64,000 bases of DNA from RGIG3009 sp045596745 (GCA_045596745.1 JAZODA010000004.1:16464-80463), one strand, 5' to 3'. Counted from the first letter of the stretch, positions 24,264 through 33,151 are shown. Notes: a model not told the origin generated them from the sequence alone. Program-made: numbers and translations.

Positions 24264-25226
24264 ATGACGATGAAAGAGTTGGCAAAGCTGGCAAACGTCT
24301 CGGTTTCCACGGTATCCAAAGCGTTCAACGGCGCCGAGGATATCAGTGACGAAACAAAAGCGCATATTTTCGCTGTTGCCGGCGAATATGGCTGCTACGG
24401 TCAGTTCTTCAAAGGGAAATATCAAAAACCCGTCATCGCCGTCATCTACCCCGAAATTCTCAGTCAATACTACACCCAGCTTATCAACTATTTGAGTCAT
24501 TTGATTGAAGAAGGCGGTGGCGTTTGTGTAACCGCCACCGACAATTTCAGCAAAGAAACGCAAGCCGAGCTGGTGGAATATTTCATTTCCTATCTGAAGG
24601 TGGACGGCATTATCGTTTTTTCGCTGCGGAACGAGCTCAAAAAAGCGTACGACACCCCCATCGTCTCGCTGTTCGCAAGCGAGGACGACCACGTCGATTC
24701 GGTACGCATTGACTTTGGCGCCGCTATACGGGATGCCGCCCAAACGCTTTTGGATTACGGGCATCGGGACATCGTCTTTTTGGGCGAGAATCTGACCCAC
24801 GGTAAGGAACGACTGGTTCACGAGGCGTTTCTCCGTCACGACGTACAATGCACCGCCATCCGCAGTCACCTGCGCTTTGAAAAAGCGGGAGAAGACGGTG
24901 TTCGTCGTCTGCTGGAAAGCGGCAAGCCGTTCACTGCGCTGATTTGCGCTTACGACAACATCGCCTACGGCGCCATCAAGGAGCTGAAAAAACACGGCCT
25001 GCGCGTGCCGGAGGATGTTTCGGTCATCGGCATGGACAACAACGTTGCCAGCGGCTATACCGAAACCGCGCTGACGTCCATCGACTATGACCCCGAGACA
25101 ATGTGTCTGGAGGCGTGGAAGCTGCTGAAAAAGAAGCTCCGTAACCCCTATTTTAAAGCAAAGCAGAACCTCACGCTGGAAAGCACTCTTGTCTGGCGCG
25201 AAACCGTTCGCCGCCTTGTTCCCTGA
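24264..25226 (+). CDS. LacI-family transcriptional repressor
   Basis: 320 aa. The N-terminal HTH is MTMKELAKLANVSVSTVSKAFNG with the hinge-helix region following; residues about 60-320 form a periplasmic-binding-protein-like sugar sensor. In-frame ATGs at 24258, 24264 and 24270 compete; 24264 gives the family's usual N-terminus. A GGAG at 24246 lies too close to the -10 box to be in the mRNA, so initiation from a very short leader (GGGTG) is likely. Probably represses the divergent permease-glycosidase operon and perhaps the CE15 pair. Confidence 0.88.
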   Translation: MTMKELAKLANVSVSTVSKAFNGAEDISDETKAHIFAVAGEYGCYGQFFKGKYQKPVIAVIYPEILSQYYTQLINYLSHLIEEGGGVCVTATDNFSKETQAELVEYFISYLKVDGIIVFSLRNELKKAYDTPIVSLFASEDDHVDSVRIDFGAAIRDAAQTLLDYGHRDIVFLGENLTHGKERLVHEAFLRHDVQCTAIRSHLRFEKAGEDGVRRLLESGKPFTALICAYDNIAYGAIKELKKHGLRVPEDVSVIGMDNNVASGYTETALTSIDYDPETMCLEAWKLLKKKLRNPYFKAKQNLTLESTLVWRETVRRLVP

Positions 25227-25240
25227 AACGGTAAAAGAAA

Positions 25241-25268
25241 AAGTCCCTGCGCCATCGCGCAGGGACTT
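25241..25268. terminator. bidirectional terminator
   Basis: 10-bp stem GTCCCTGCGC / GCGCAGGGAC with CATC loop, A-run before and T-rich tract after; between convergent lacI-type and msmK-type genes. Confidence 0.9.
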
Positions 25269-25279
25269 TCGTTTTGCAA

Positions 25280-26422
25280 TTAGTTGCAGATGGTCTGCTC
25301 GGTCTCTTTGTCGAACAGGTGGATCTTGGTGTTGTCGATAACCATATCGATCTCGTCGCCCGGGCGAGCGGTAGAGGTGGGATCGACACGCGCGGTCAGG
25401 TTGCTGCCTTCCACGTTGACATACAGGAAGATTTCAGCACCCATAAGCTCGGTGACTTCGACCTTCGCCTTAACACGGCAATCCGCGAACTGCTCCATGA
25501 AGCGAGCTTCGTCGTGCACGTCTTCGGGACGGATACCCATGATGACTTCTTTGCCGACATACTGCTCCAGAACGTTGTCCTTGTTCTTGGACTCCGGCAG
25601 CGGAATCTGATACTTGACACCCTGACGGGTCTTGGTATCCTCGGAACCGAACTCAGCATAGAACTTGTCGCCGTTCTTGCCGATGACAGCATCGATGAAG
25701 TTCATCTGGGGGCTGCCGATGAAGCCTGCAACGAACATATTGCAGGGATACAGATACAGGTTGTTCGGGCTGTCGACCTGCTGAATCAGACCGTCCTTCA
25801 TAACCACGATGCGATCGCCCATGGTCATAGCTTCGGTCTGGTCGTGGGTAACGTAGATAAAGGTGGTACCCAGCTTCTGGTGCAGCTTGGAGATTTCCGT
25901 TCTCATCTGCGCACGCAGCTTAGCATCCAAGTTGGACAGCGGTTCGTCGAGCAAGAAGACCTTCGGCTCACGGACGATAGCACGACCCAGAGCCACACGC
26001 TGACGCTGACCACCGGACAGAGCCTTCGGCTTTCTGTCGAGCAGGTGAGCGATATCCAGCACGCGAGCAGCTTCTTCCACGCGGCGCTTGATTTCATCTT
26101 TCGGGGTCTTGCGGAGCTTCAGACCGAACGCCATGTTATCGTACACGGTCATGTGCGGATACAGAGCGTAGTTCTGGAACACCATCGCGATGTCGCGATC
26201 TTTGGGAGCAACGTCGTTGACCAGGCGGTCGCCGATGTACAGCTCACCACTGGAGATTTCTTCCAGACCGGCGATCATACGCAGGGTGGTGGACTTACCG
26301 CAACCGGAAGGACCGACCAGAATGATGAACTCCTGATCCTTGATTTCCAGGTTGAAGTCGGAAACAGCGATAACGCCGCCCGCGTACTTCTTGTAGATGT
26401 TTTTCAGAGACAGACTTGCCAT
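25280..26422 (-). CDS. msmK: sugar ABC transporter ATPase, MsmK/UgpC type
   Basis: 380 aa. Nucleotide-binding domain with Walker A GPSGCGKST, signature LSGGQRQRVALGRAI and Walker B VFLLDEPLSNLDAKLR, followed by a C-terminal TOBE/MOP regulatory domain (about 245-375). Start MASLSLKN has TGGAGGT 9 nt upstream. In Firmicutes such ATPases are often orphans that serve several carbohydrate ABC importers; no permease or binding-protein gene is adjacent here, which fits. It would therefore power import for systems encoded elsewhere. The symbol follows the Streptococcus multitask ATPase. Confidence 0.88.
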   Translation of the reverse strand: MASLSLKNIYKKYAGGVIAVSDFNLEIKDQEFIILVGPSGCGKSTTLRMIAGLEEISSGELYIGDRLVNDVAPKDRDIAMVFQNYALYPHMTVYDNMAFGLKLRKTPKDEIKRRVEEAARVLDIAHLLDRKPKALSGGQRQRVALGRAIVREPKVFLLDEPLSNLDAKLRAQMRTEISKLHQKLGTTFIYVTHDQTEAMTMGDRIVVMKDGLIQQVDSPNNLYLYPCNMFVAGFIGSPQMNFIDAVIGKNGDKFYAEFGSEDTKTRQGVKYQIPLPESKNKDNVLEQYVGKEVIMGIRPEDVHDEARFMEQFADCRVKAKVEVTELMGAEIFLYVNVEGSNLTARVDPTSTARPGDEIDMVIDNTKIHLFDKETEQTICN

Positions 26423-26496
26423 GTGATGACCTCCATATTCTCTATTTAAGACAAATTGGCGAGGAAAAACTTTTCCACGCACTATCATGCTTCCTT

Positions 26497-26502
26497 ATTT
26501 TA
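26497..26502 (-). promoter_or_regulatory. possible -10 box of msmK
   Basis: TAAAAT preceded by TGT (extended -10) on the minus strand, about 75 nt before the start codon; the -35 is weak. The rest of 26423-26560 shows no hairpin or clear operator. Confidence 0.35.
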
Positions 26503-26560
26503 ACAGATATTTTTGGATTTTACTATATCCTTTATGCACAAACTTTTGCCCTGAATCTTA

Positions 26561-27292
26561 TCAGTGTTGAACAAAATGTGTCGAATTTGTAAGATTTTCG
26601 ACCTCTTCTTCGGTCAAAAACCGCGCTTTGCCCTCTTCTAAAGAGGGGTCTAACTCAAGCGGCCCCATGGCGATGCGTTTGAGCCATACGACACCGCGGT
26701 CGATTGTGCCGAACATTCGCTTAATCTGATGATAGCGACCTTCGGTGATACCGATTTCCGCCAGCGGCTGTTCGCCGTCTTCCAGAATCCGCAGCTGCGC
26801 CGGTCGGCAGCGCGTGCCGTCCGCCAATATCACTTCACCCGCAAACAGACGAACGTGTTCCTCGGTCAGCGGCCCGTCCACGCGCACCAGATATCGCTTC
26901 ATAATATCTTGCTTCGGTGCGAGCAGGCGATGGGCAAAATCGCCGTCGTCGGTCAACAACACCAAGCCGACGGTATCCTTGTCCAACCGTCCGGCAGGAA
27001 ACAACCCCTTGCGTTGCAACGCAGGGGGTAACAAATCCAGCACCGTTCTGGCACGCGGATCACGCGATACGCACAGGATGCCCGACGGCTTATTCATCAT
27101 AATATAAGAAAAGCGGCGATAGCACAGCGCTTCCCCCGCCACCGTCACGGCGCAGGTTTCCTCCACTTTTCGGGCGGCATCACGGCAGACAACACCATCC
27201 ACCGTCACCTGACCCGAACGGATGAGCCGCACCGTTTCGCTGCGACTCAGCGTGCTTTGGGATGCGATTAATTTGTCCAATCGCTGTGCCAT
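26561..27292 (-). CDS. rsuA: 16S rRNA pseudouridine synthase, RsuA family
   Basis: 243 aa. N-terminal S4 RNA-binding domain (residues 1-60, RLDKLIAS), then the RsuA/RluB/E/F catalytic domain with GRLDKDTVGLVLLTDDG, whose Asp is the nucleophile. C-terminal KRMFG and LKRIAMGPL blocks are typical of the small-subunit type. The start at MAQRLD is preceded by AGGAG with a 7-nt spacer. It follows the DUF4830 gene after 13 nt and is probably cotranscribed with it. Confidence 0.88.
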   Translation of the reverse strand: MAQRLDKLIASQSTLSRSETVRLIRSGQVTVDGVVCRDAARKVEETCAVTVAGEALCYRRFSYIMMNKPSGILCVSRDPRARTVLDLLPPALQRKGLFPAGRLDKDTVGLVLLTDDGDFAHRLLAPKQDIMKRYLVRVDGPLTEEHVRLFAGEVILADGTRCRPAQLRILEDGEQPLAEIGITEGRYHQIKRMFGTIDRGVVWLKRIAMGPLELDPSLEEGKARFLTEEEVENLTNSTHFVQH

Positions 27293-27305
27293 GCTCATTC
27301 TCCTG

Positions 27306-27767
27306 TTACATCAATGCTTTTTGTCTTCCATCGGGTCCCGCCGTCGTGACGTCGCCCGCCACCACGCGATCGCGGTACACATAAAAGTTTACCCACGTGG
27401 TTTTCCCGTCCGCCGTATTGTTCACCGTATAGGTATATCGTTTTACCCGCTCGCCGCTGTGCTCAAGCAAGCTGAGTCCAAGCGGCTCTTGCAATGCTTC
27501 GTAGGCAATCAGCGTCGCATCGGGGTCATCCGGCACGCGGATTTCCTCCACGCACTCACTGGCGGCATCCAGTTCATAGCCCAACTCGTGAGCCAGGCGA
27601 ATGCGCTCCTGTGTGGAAGTGACCTCCCAATTCACCTGCTTGGAGGATGCGGAAGTATCCTCCCCCGGCAGCACAAGTGCCAGCACGATAGCCACGATTC
27701 CCAGCGCCACTGCCGCCACCGCGGCAATCAGCCGTTTGCGATCGGCCTTTACAGAAAACACAAACAT
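27306..27767 (-). CDS. membrane-anchored DUF4830 protein
   Basis: 153 aa. A basic start (KADRKR) and one membrane helix at about residues 14-34 place the rest outside the cell. Residues about 50-150 match DUF4830: an ERIRLAHELGYEL helix, the VEEIRVPDD strand, RVKRYTYTVNN, and a VYRDRVVAGDV strand near the end. The ribosome site is weak (GGGATG), so the start is provisional. The domain is common in clostridial spore formers and has no known function. Confidence 0.7.
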   Translation of the reverse strand: MFVFSVKADRKRLIAAVAAVALGIVAIVLALVLPGEDTSASSKQVNWEVTSTQERIRLAHELGYELDAASECVEEIRVPDDPDATLIAYEALQEPLGLSLLEHSGERVKRYTYTVNNTADGKTTWVNFYVYRDRVVAGDVTTAGPDGRQKALM

Positions 27768-27825
27768 AGCACACACATCCCATTGTCATACTTTGGTACA
27801 CTATATGTGCTGTTTGTTTTCAATA

Positions 27826-28896
27826 TTACAAGCAGATCAGCTGACGATCCACATTCGTAAGATCGCGACAACCGTCCGCCGTGATAACCACCATATCCTC
27901 GATACGAACACCAAAGCGTCCTGCGAGATAAATACCGGGCTCCACCGTGACGACCTGTCCTGCACGAAGCAGTGTCGTTCCGGCGCGAGGCGACAAACTC
28001 GGCGCTTCGTGAATCTCCACGCCGACACCGTGACCCGTGCCGTGACCAAAGCACTCACCGCACCCGGCTTCTTCAATCACACGCCGAGCGGCAGCATCAC
28101 CCTCGACACAGGACAACCCCTCACGCAGTACGGACAGTGCCGCCTGCTGAGCCGAACGCACCGTCTCGTACACGGCATACTGTTCCTCGCTGACCGTGCC
28201 CAATGCGACGGTTCGCGTCATATCCGAATGATAGCCGTCCACTACCGCACCAAAATCCATCGTAATGAATTCGCCGCGGCGAATCGGTTTGTCCGACGGA
28301 ATGCCGTGCGGTTGTGAGCCGTTGGCACCCGACACCACAATGCTGTCAAACGCCATCCGCTGTGCGCCCTGTCGACGCATATAAAATTCCAGTTCCAGCG
28401 CCACTTCCCGCTCGGTAACACCCTCGCGGATATACGGCAGGATGTGCGAAAATCCCGCCTCGGTCAGCGCCTGTGCCTGTTCGATTTTTTGAATTTCCGC
28501 CGCCGATTTGACCTCGCGCAACGTCAGCAGCCACGAATCCAAATCACCGCTGTCGGTCACCGTAAGTTCCGACAATTGTGTGCGCAACCGCCGCAGCGAC
28601 GCCGCCGTGGTATGCGCCGCTTCCACCAGCACCTCGGTAACACCGTGCTGTGCCGCCAGCTCGCGCAGCGTCTCGTGAAGCTGTCGAATCATCCGACAGT
28701 CAGCACCTCGCACCGTCTGTTCCGCCAACTCAATATAGCGGAAGTCGGTCAAAAAATACGCCGCATCGGCAGTAAGAAATATCCAGCTTTCCTCCGAAGG
28801 AAACCCGGTCAGATATCGCAGATGGTGCGGTGCGGCAATCAGTGCTGCCGTGCCGTTCGGAAGCCGTTTGGACAGCTGTTCGAGTGCGGTTGTCAT
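27826..28896 (-). CDS. pepQ: Xaa-Pro dipeptidase/aminopeptidase (M24)
   Basis: 356 aa. N-terminal creatinase-like domain (to about 125), then the pita-bread domain with an intact dinuclear metal site: Asp in MDFGAVVDGYHSDMTR (two Asp), His in HGTGHGVG, Glu in TVEPGIY and Glu in VRIEDMV. It cleaves Xaa-Pro bonds in cytosolic peptides. It overlaps the end of nfo by 4 nt (ATGA), with GAGGTG as RBS. It contrasts with the M24 homologue at 1596-2765, where these ligands are lost. The PepQ versus PepP assignment is not certain. Confidence 0.88.
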   Translation of the reverse strand: MTTALEQLSKRLPNGTAALIAAPHHLRYLTGFPSEESWIFLTADAAYFLTDFRYIELAEQTVRGADCRMIRQLHETLRELAAQHGVTEVLVEAAHTTAASLRRLRTQLSELTVTDSGDLDSWLLTLREVKSAAEIQKIEQAQALTEAGFSHILPYIREGVTEREVALELEFYMRRQGAQRMAFDSIVVSGANGSQPHGIPSDKPIRRGEFITMDFGAVVDGYHSDMTRTVALGTVSEEQYAVYETVRSAQQAALSVLREGLSCVEGDAAARRVIEEAGCGECFGHGTGHGVGVEIHEAPSLSPRAGTTLLRAGQVVTVEPGIYLAGRFGVRIEDMVVITADGCRDLTNVDRQLICL

Positions 28897-29750
28897 ACGT
28901 TCACCTCGCCACGATACAGCCGATGCAGCGTTGCCGCATCCTCCGACTGTGTGCCGTCCGATTCGCAAATAAAGGTCGGATGCAGTCCGCGCTCGCGAAT
29001 CAACTTCATCAGCGGCGCCGGTTCGGGACCGAACACCGTATCTTCAAACGTCAGGTGGCGTTTTTCGCCGCCTTTGGTATATTCGATTTTAGAAAAATGC
29101 GCGTGGAAGCCGGCTGCGCGCTCAGCGCCCAGCTCGTTGTGCAGGCGATCCAGCACCGCCGCAAACGCCTCTTCAGTGTTCAGTCCGCCCAACGTGCGGC
29201 TGTTAAGATGACCGAAATCCACGCAAGGCAAAAAGCGCTCGTCGATACCGCAGAAAATCATCACTTCGTCCAAATCGCCGAGCTGGTTGATTTTGCCCAT
29301 CGTTTCGGGGCAAATACGCACCTGCGACAGGCCCTCGCTGTCCAGTGCTTCCTGCGCGCGGCGCAATGTCTCGCAAGCGAGCGCGGTCGCATCGGCGCGG
29401 GACAAACCGCCCAGTCCGCCGGGATGCGCCACAATCCGTTCGCCACCCATCAGTGCCACGGCGCGGGCACTTTCGAGAATATAGCGAATGGAATTATCCC
29501 GCTTTTCCGGTTCGGCGGAAGCCAGCGAAATAAAATACGGCGCGTGCAGCGACATCTGAACGTCATACTTCGCCGCCTCCGCGCCCATAGCGCGGGCGGT
29601 TTCTTCGGTAACACGCACGCCGCGTCCACACTGGTATTCATATGCCGTAAGTCCTTGCGCGTGCAGCCACGCCGGAGCTTGCAGCGTGGCTTTGTTGCCC
29701 GCTGCATAGAAAGAGTCACTGTTACCTGCCGGTCCAAACCGTGCAATCAT
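28893..29750 (-). CDS. nfo: endonuclease IV family (AP endonuclease, xylose isomerase-like TIM barrel)
   Basis: 285 aa. Metal-ligand strands of the AP endonuclease 2 family can be followed: SLHAPYF, IVAHPGG, ICPETMGK (Glu), CVDFGHLN and the FHAHFSKIEY strand. It cuts abasic sites in DNA repair. RBS AAAGGGGGAG. It overlaps yqeG by 4 nt and pepQ by 4 nt, so the three are translationally coupled. The family also includes sugar isomerases, but the PETMGK and FGH blocks favour the nuclease. Confidence 0.85.
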   Translation of the reverse strand: MIARFGPAGNSDSFYAAGNKATLQAPAWLHAQGLTAYEYQCGRGVRVTEETARAMGAEAAKYDVQMSLHAPYFISLASAEPEKRDNSIRYILESARAVALMGGERIVAHPGGLGGLSRADATALACETLRRAQEALDSEGLSQVRICPETMGKINQLGDLDEVMIFCGIDERFLPCVDFGHLNSRTLGGLNTEEAFAAVLDRLHNELGAERAAGFHAHFSKIEYTKGGEKRHLTFEDTVFGPEPAPLMKLIRERGLHPTFICESDGTQSEDAATLHRLYRGEVNV

Positions 29751-30244
29751 TGTGCTCCCCCTTTCTTGCCGAGTGCTTTGCGGAACGGTTTTTCCCACCG
29801 CCGCCGCAGTCTCAAAAAGGGTTTCTCGTTATCGGTGCGAATCGGCTCCAGCAAAAAGCAGGAGACGCCGCTGAATTTCGTGCCAAACCAATCGGTGAAA
29901 ATCTGATCTCCCACAGCTGCACACTGACGAATCGGCAATCCGACGCGCCGTGCCGCACGCCAAAAGCCAATCGGCGACGGCTTGCAGGAAAGCGCAATAT
30001 GGCGCAGACCCAGCTTTTCGGCAAACGGAGCCACACGGCGGTTGACCGCGTTGGACACCACCGTCAGCGCAATGCCGGCTGCTTTCATCGTTTCCAGCCA
30101 CTCCGAAACGCCCTCGGCCAGCTCATGGCTGCCATAGGTCGTTAAGGTGTTATCCACATCCAGAAGCAGGCCGCGGATACCGCGCGCTTCCAAATCGGCG
30201 GGGGTAATATCCGTCACCCGACGATAGCACCAAGTCTTTCCCAT
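29747..30244 (-). CDS. yqeG: YqeG-family HAD phosphatase
   Basis: 165 aa. The HAD motif I is LLLDVDNTLTTYG, motif II VVSNA, motif III CKPSP and motif IV VGDQIFTDWFG. This is the YqeG III-A subfamily, found in Firmicutes usually next to yqeH/aroE; here it is next to rpsU and nfo. Start MGKTWCYR is preceded by AAAGGAGA. The physiological substrate is not settled; related eukaryotic enzymes dephosphorylate phosphatidylglycerophosphate. Confidence 0.9.
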   Translation of the reverse strand: MGKTWCYRRVTDITPADLEARGIRGLLLDVDNTLTTYGSHELAEGVSEWLETMKAAGIALTVVSNAVNRRVAPFAEKLGLRHIALSCKPSPIGFWRAARRVGLPIRQCAAVGDQIFTDWFGTKFSGVSCFLLEPIRTDNEKPFLRLRRRWEKPFRKALGKKGGAQ

Positions 30245-30273
30245 AGGAGATCTCCTTTCCTCCACATAAACAA

Positions 30274-30295
30274 AAAACGGGCCCAAGCCCGTTTT
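30274..30295 (-). terminator. terminator after rpsU
   Basis: 9-bp stem AAAACGGGC / GCCCGTTTT with a 4-nt loop and minus-strand T-run, 4 nt past the rpsU stop. Read-through would supply yqeG-nfo-pepQ, which lack a clear promoter of their own. Confidence 0.85.
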
Positions 30296-30299
30296 GTTG

Positions 30300-30476
30300 T
30301 TATTTGAACTTTCTCTTACGAGCGGCCTCGGACTTCTTCTTACGACGCACGGAAGGCTTCTCGTAATGCTCACGCTTGCGTACCTCAGCGAGGACGCCGG
30401 AGCGGGCGCAGGACTTCTTCCAACGGCGCAGCGCGCTGTCCAGAGATTCGTTCTCTTTGACTTTGACCTCTGACAT
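30300..30476 (-). CDS. rpsU: 30S ribosomal protein bS21
   Basis: 58 aa, basic, with the bS21 pattern NESLDSALRRWKKSC and the REHYEKPSVRRKKK block. RBS CGGAGGGAGG is very strong. It has a consensus-like promoter of its own and a terminator right behind it. bS21 binds the small-subunit platform and aids initiation. Confidence 0.96.
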   Translation of the reverse strand: MSEVKVKENESLDSALRRWKKSCARSGVLAEVRKREHYEKPSVRRKKKSEAARKRKFK

Positions 30477-30543
30477 TCTTATTCCCTCCCTCCGCCTGAT
30501 AGCAGGGGTTTTTCGTTTCGTATAGTCACAACGATACCTGTTG

Positions 30544-30572
30544 AGTATACAACAGATTTCCGTCGCCGTCAA
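30544..30572 (-). promoter_or_regulatory. promoter of rpsU
   Basis: Minus strand: TTGACG, 17-bp spacer, TATACT. Leader of about 60 nt to the rpsU start. Confidence 0.85.
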
Positions 30573-30609
30573 GCCTTTTTGTGAAAATTTCCTGCAAAGC
30601 TTTTCGAAA

Positions 30610-33003
30610 TCAGCCGACAACGACCCGAACAACGTCGCCCGCTTTCCACAAACGGTCTGCCACAGCAACGCCTGTTGCCTCGTTCCAGGTCACGGCAATT
30701 TCTTCGTCCCCGAGGAACACGCGCGGCGAAGTTTCTGCGTACCACTCAATCGGCGTATGCGCAGTATCACCGCAAACAAACGACAGTTCCCGGCGGCAAG
30801 CCGACACCTGACGCACCGACAAATCCGTTGCGGAGAGCAGTACCGGATAGCTCGGGCGCTTATCGGTACGGCAAATTTGCAAGGTGTCGCCATCGCTGCA
30901 AACCACATCGGCAGGCAGCTGCAGCGTACCCTTGATGGGTTTGCCCGCGCATTTGAGCGTCGCAAACGAGCCCTTGCCGCTTGCTACGACCGAAATACGG
31001 CTGTCTCCCATCGGCACACCTTCGACGCGCACCGTGCCACTGTCGCGTGCAGGCAAATACCGCAAGCCGCCGCGATGGCGCAGGACGCCTGCTACACCGG
31101 CGCGAAGTGCTTCCATTTCGCCTGTTGCACCAAATGTCTGCCAATCACACACCTGATCGGGATGGATGGAGAAACGCGAGAAGTTGGTTGTCTCCTCCGC
31201 GTTCTTCCAACGGTCGGAGCGGCGCATAACTTCACCCATCACGCGGTGAACCTCTGCCACGTTGTCGGCGGCGCGCTGAAGTTTCATCTCGTGGCCGTTA
31301 TGCTGATTCATATGCACGTATTTCCACCAGCCGGAGGGCATATCGCTGTCGATTGCCACCGCCCGATGACCGAACGGATGATACAGTGCCGTCGCCTGAT
31401 AGTTGGCGAGCGCCGATGCGATATCCCGCATCAGATACATGCCATAAGGATAGTCATATCCCAGCGTCAGCGAATTGTGGTATACCTCCACCGCTGCCGG
31501 GGTAAGGTCGCGGTTGGCGGCCGCTCTCAGATAACCGGGGGCTTCCGCAAAAAACACGTTGGCAAACCCCTGCTCCACGCGTTCTGCCAAATCACCCGCG
31601 AGTGCCGCAGTTTCCTCGTCACTGTGGCGAATCGCCTCATTGCGCACAATGCGGCACACACTGTACCACAAGCCGTTGACATCGGGCGACAAGAACAAGC
31701 CTGACAACCCCATCTGCTCAGGTTTATCCACGCCGGTGTTTCCTTTGCAGAGCAGCAGTCCATACTTCGGTTCGGTCAATCGGCAGGCGAAGCGGAACAT
31801 CCGCAGCATTTCAGGGTAGACATCCTCCTGCAGCGACGGCGGCAAAAACGCCATCGCCTCGTTCCACTCGGCAATCAGATGCAACGCGCCAATCGGCGTG
31901 TTTTCCATAGCGGGAAGGTGGAAAAGATAGTGCAAAAACCGCGCAGCATCTTCATACCGCCCGTTCCAGAGAAAATCACGGATGGGATAGATGGTATCCC
32001 AAATCGAAAAATAGCCATATTTGCCCGCCGAGGCACGCACGCCGATGCGTCCTTCATCCGTCGGGCCTACCATCAGCGCATCCAGACGAGCAGCTGCGGC
32101 TTTGCCGAACTGTTCCGCAAACGGAATGCTCGGCACACAAACACAGCTTGCCTTTTGTTCGCACGCTTCCACCGCCTCCAGATGAGCGGCACGGCACTCG
32201 CTAAAATGCTGTACGCCGTCTCGCAGCGAAGCGATAGCCTCCTCTTCGGTACGACCGATGGCAAGACCAACGTGAATCGTTTCACGCTGCTCCCACGGCA
32301 TACGCAACACCGTCAGGGCGCGAGCTTCCTCCGCGACGACAGGCGCATCGGCACCTATGGCGATGACATACCGCTCTGTGCCGTACGGATACTCCGCCAC
32401 GCCGCGAACAAGCAGCACCTGACGCGTCTCGTCAAATGCCTCTTCACGCCACTGCACCTTTACCACACCGTTGAGCAGCGGCATCTTCACATCCAGTTCC
32501 ACTCCGGCTTCGCGACAATGGTCGCCGCTTTGGGTCGAACCCTCGCCGCGGTGCTGGTCTTTGTGCGTACGCACCGAGCCGTCAAACCAAAACCCTTTGT
32601 GCAGATGCAGCAGCAGCGAATCACGACCCTCCGCCGAGCAACCGCACTCCCAAAGGAGACGCGTGCTTTCCATCAAAAACTTGTACGCCTGCTCGTGGTC
32701 CTCCCCCTCAAGATACGACAGCGTAAAACGCTGCTCGCTCGGGTGGTGCGGCACGGTTCGTCCGTTTTTCAAAGCGGAATACAGCTGAATGCCTGCACCG
32801 TATTCCTGATTATGCTCGGTGCAAGCCGCACTGCGAGACAAAATCGGCAACAGGTTTTCGTCGGGAAATATCATCCCTTCGTATTCATAGCAATCAATCA
32901 AATTCAAAAAACAGATGCCGCCGTCGTTGTCGATGGTTGCCGACAACTCGTGGTTGCAAAAATGGCGATATTCATTGGAATCCAGCACGGACATTGTAAA
33001 CAC
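30610..33003 (-). CDS. large glycosidase-like protein, probable (alpha/alpha)6 barrel
   Basis: 797 aa, no signal peptide. A GTG start at 33003 follows GGAGGGG by 5 nt; the ATG three codons on is 14 nt from it. An N-terminal beta-rich part (about 1-280) precedes an (alpha/alpha)6 toroid-like region (about 290-640), rich in paired helices with aromatic and acidic clusters (FSIWDTIYPIRDFLW, LIAEWNEAMAF, GWWKYVHMNQHNGHEM), then a C-terminal beta domain. This layout resembles GH63/GH78/GH94-type clans; WDT and EWNEA are candidate catalytic acid strands. I cannot name the family. It is alone behind its own strong promoter with an overlapping operator. Confidence 0.6.
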   Translation of the reverse strand: MFTMSVLDSNEYRHFCNHELSATIDNDGGICFLNLIDCYEYEGMIFPDENLLPILSRSAACTEHNQEYGAGIQLYSALKNGRTVPHHPSEQRFTLSYLEGEDHEQAYKFLMESTRLLWECGCSAEGRDSLLLHLHKGFWFDGSVRTHKDQHRGEGSTQSGDHCREAGVELDVKMPLLNGVVKVQWREEAFDETRQVLLVRGVAEYPYGTERYVIAIGADAPVVAEEARALTVLRMPWEQRETIHVGLAIGRTEEEAIASLRDGVQHFSECRAAHLEAVEACEQKASCVCVPSIPFAEQFGKAAAARLDALMVGPTDEGRIGVRASAGKYGYFSIWDTIYPIRDFLWNGRYEDAARFLHYLFHLPAMENTPIGALHLIAEWNEAMAFLPPSLQEDVYPEMLRMFRFACRLTEPKYGLLLCKGNTGVDKPEQMGLSGLFLSPDVNGLWYSVCRIVRNEAIRHSDEETAALAGDLAERVEQGFANVFFAEAPGYLRAAANRDLTPAAVEVYHNSLTLGYDYPYGMYLMRDIASALANYQATALYHPFGHRAVAIDSDMPSGWWKYVHMNQHNGHEMKLQRAADNVAEVHRVMGEVMRRSDRWKNAEETTNFSRFSIHPDQVCDWQTFGATGEMEALRAGVAGVLRHRGGLRYLPARDSGTVRVEGVPMGDSRISVVASGKGSFATLKCAGKPIKGTLQLPADVVCSDGDTLQICRTDKRPSYPVLLSATDLSVRQVSACRRELSFVCGDTAHTPIEWYAETSPRVFLGDEEIAVTWNEATGVAVADRLWKAGDVVRVVVG

Positions 33004-33024
33004 AGTGACCCCTCCGTTCGCTTT

Positions 33025-33049
33025 GCGTTATCTTCATTATAAATAACGC
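33025..33049. promoter_or_regulatory. inverted repeat GCGTTAT-N11-ATAACGC, candidate operator
   Basis: Perfect 7-bp arms that enclose the -10 box of the downstream glycosidase promoter, placing a dimeric repressor directly over the transcription start. No regulator gene is adjacent, so the factor is probably encoded elsewhere. Confidence 0.55.
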
Positions 33050-33064
33050 ACTTCGACTTTTCAA
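33036..33064 (-). promoter_or_regulatory. promoter of the (alpha/alpha)6 glycosidase-like gene
   Basis: Minus strand: TTGAAA, 17-bp spacer, perfect TATAAT. Confidence 0.85.
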
Positions 33065-33106
33065 CTGCTTTCGGCAAAAAGTCAAAATCTGGTGATAACA
33101 AGTCAA

Positions 33107-33139
33107 AAAGCACCGCTGTCAAACCGACAGCGGTGCTTT
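33107..33139 (-). terminator. terminator after leuS
   Basis: 14-bp stem (AAAGCACCGCTGTC and complement) with a 5-nt loop, T-rich tail on the minus strand. It ends the long core operon. Confidence 0.88.
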
Positions 33140-33151
33140 CTTTGTTGTAAC

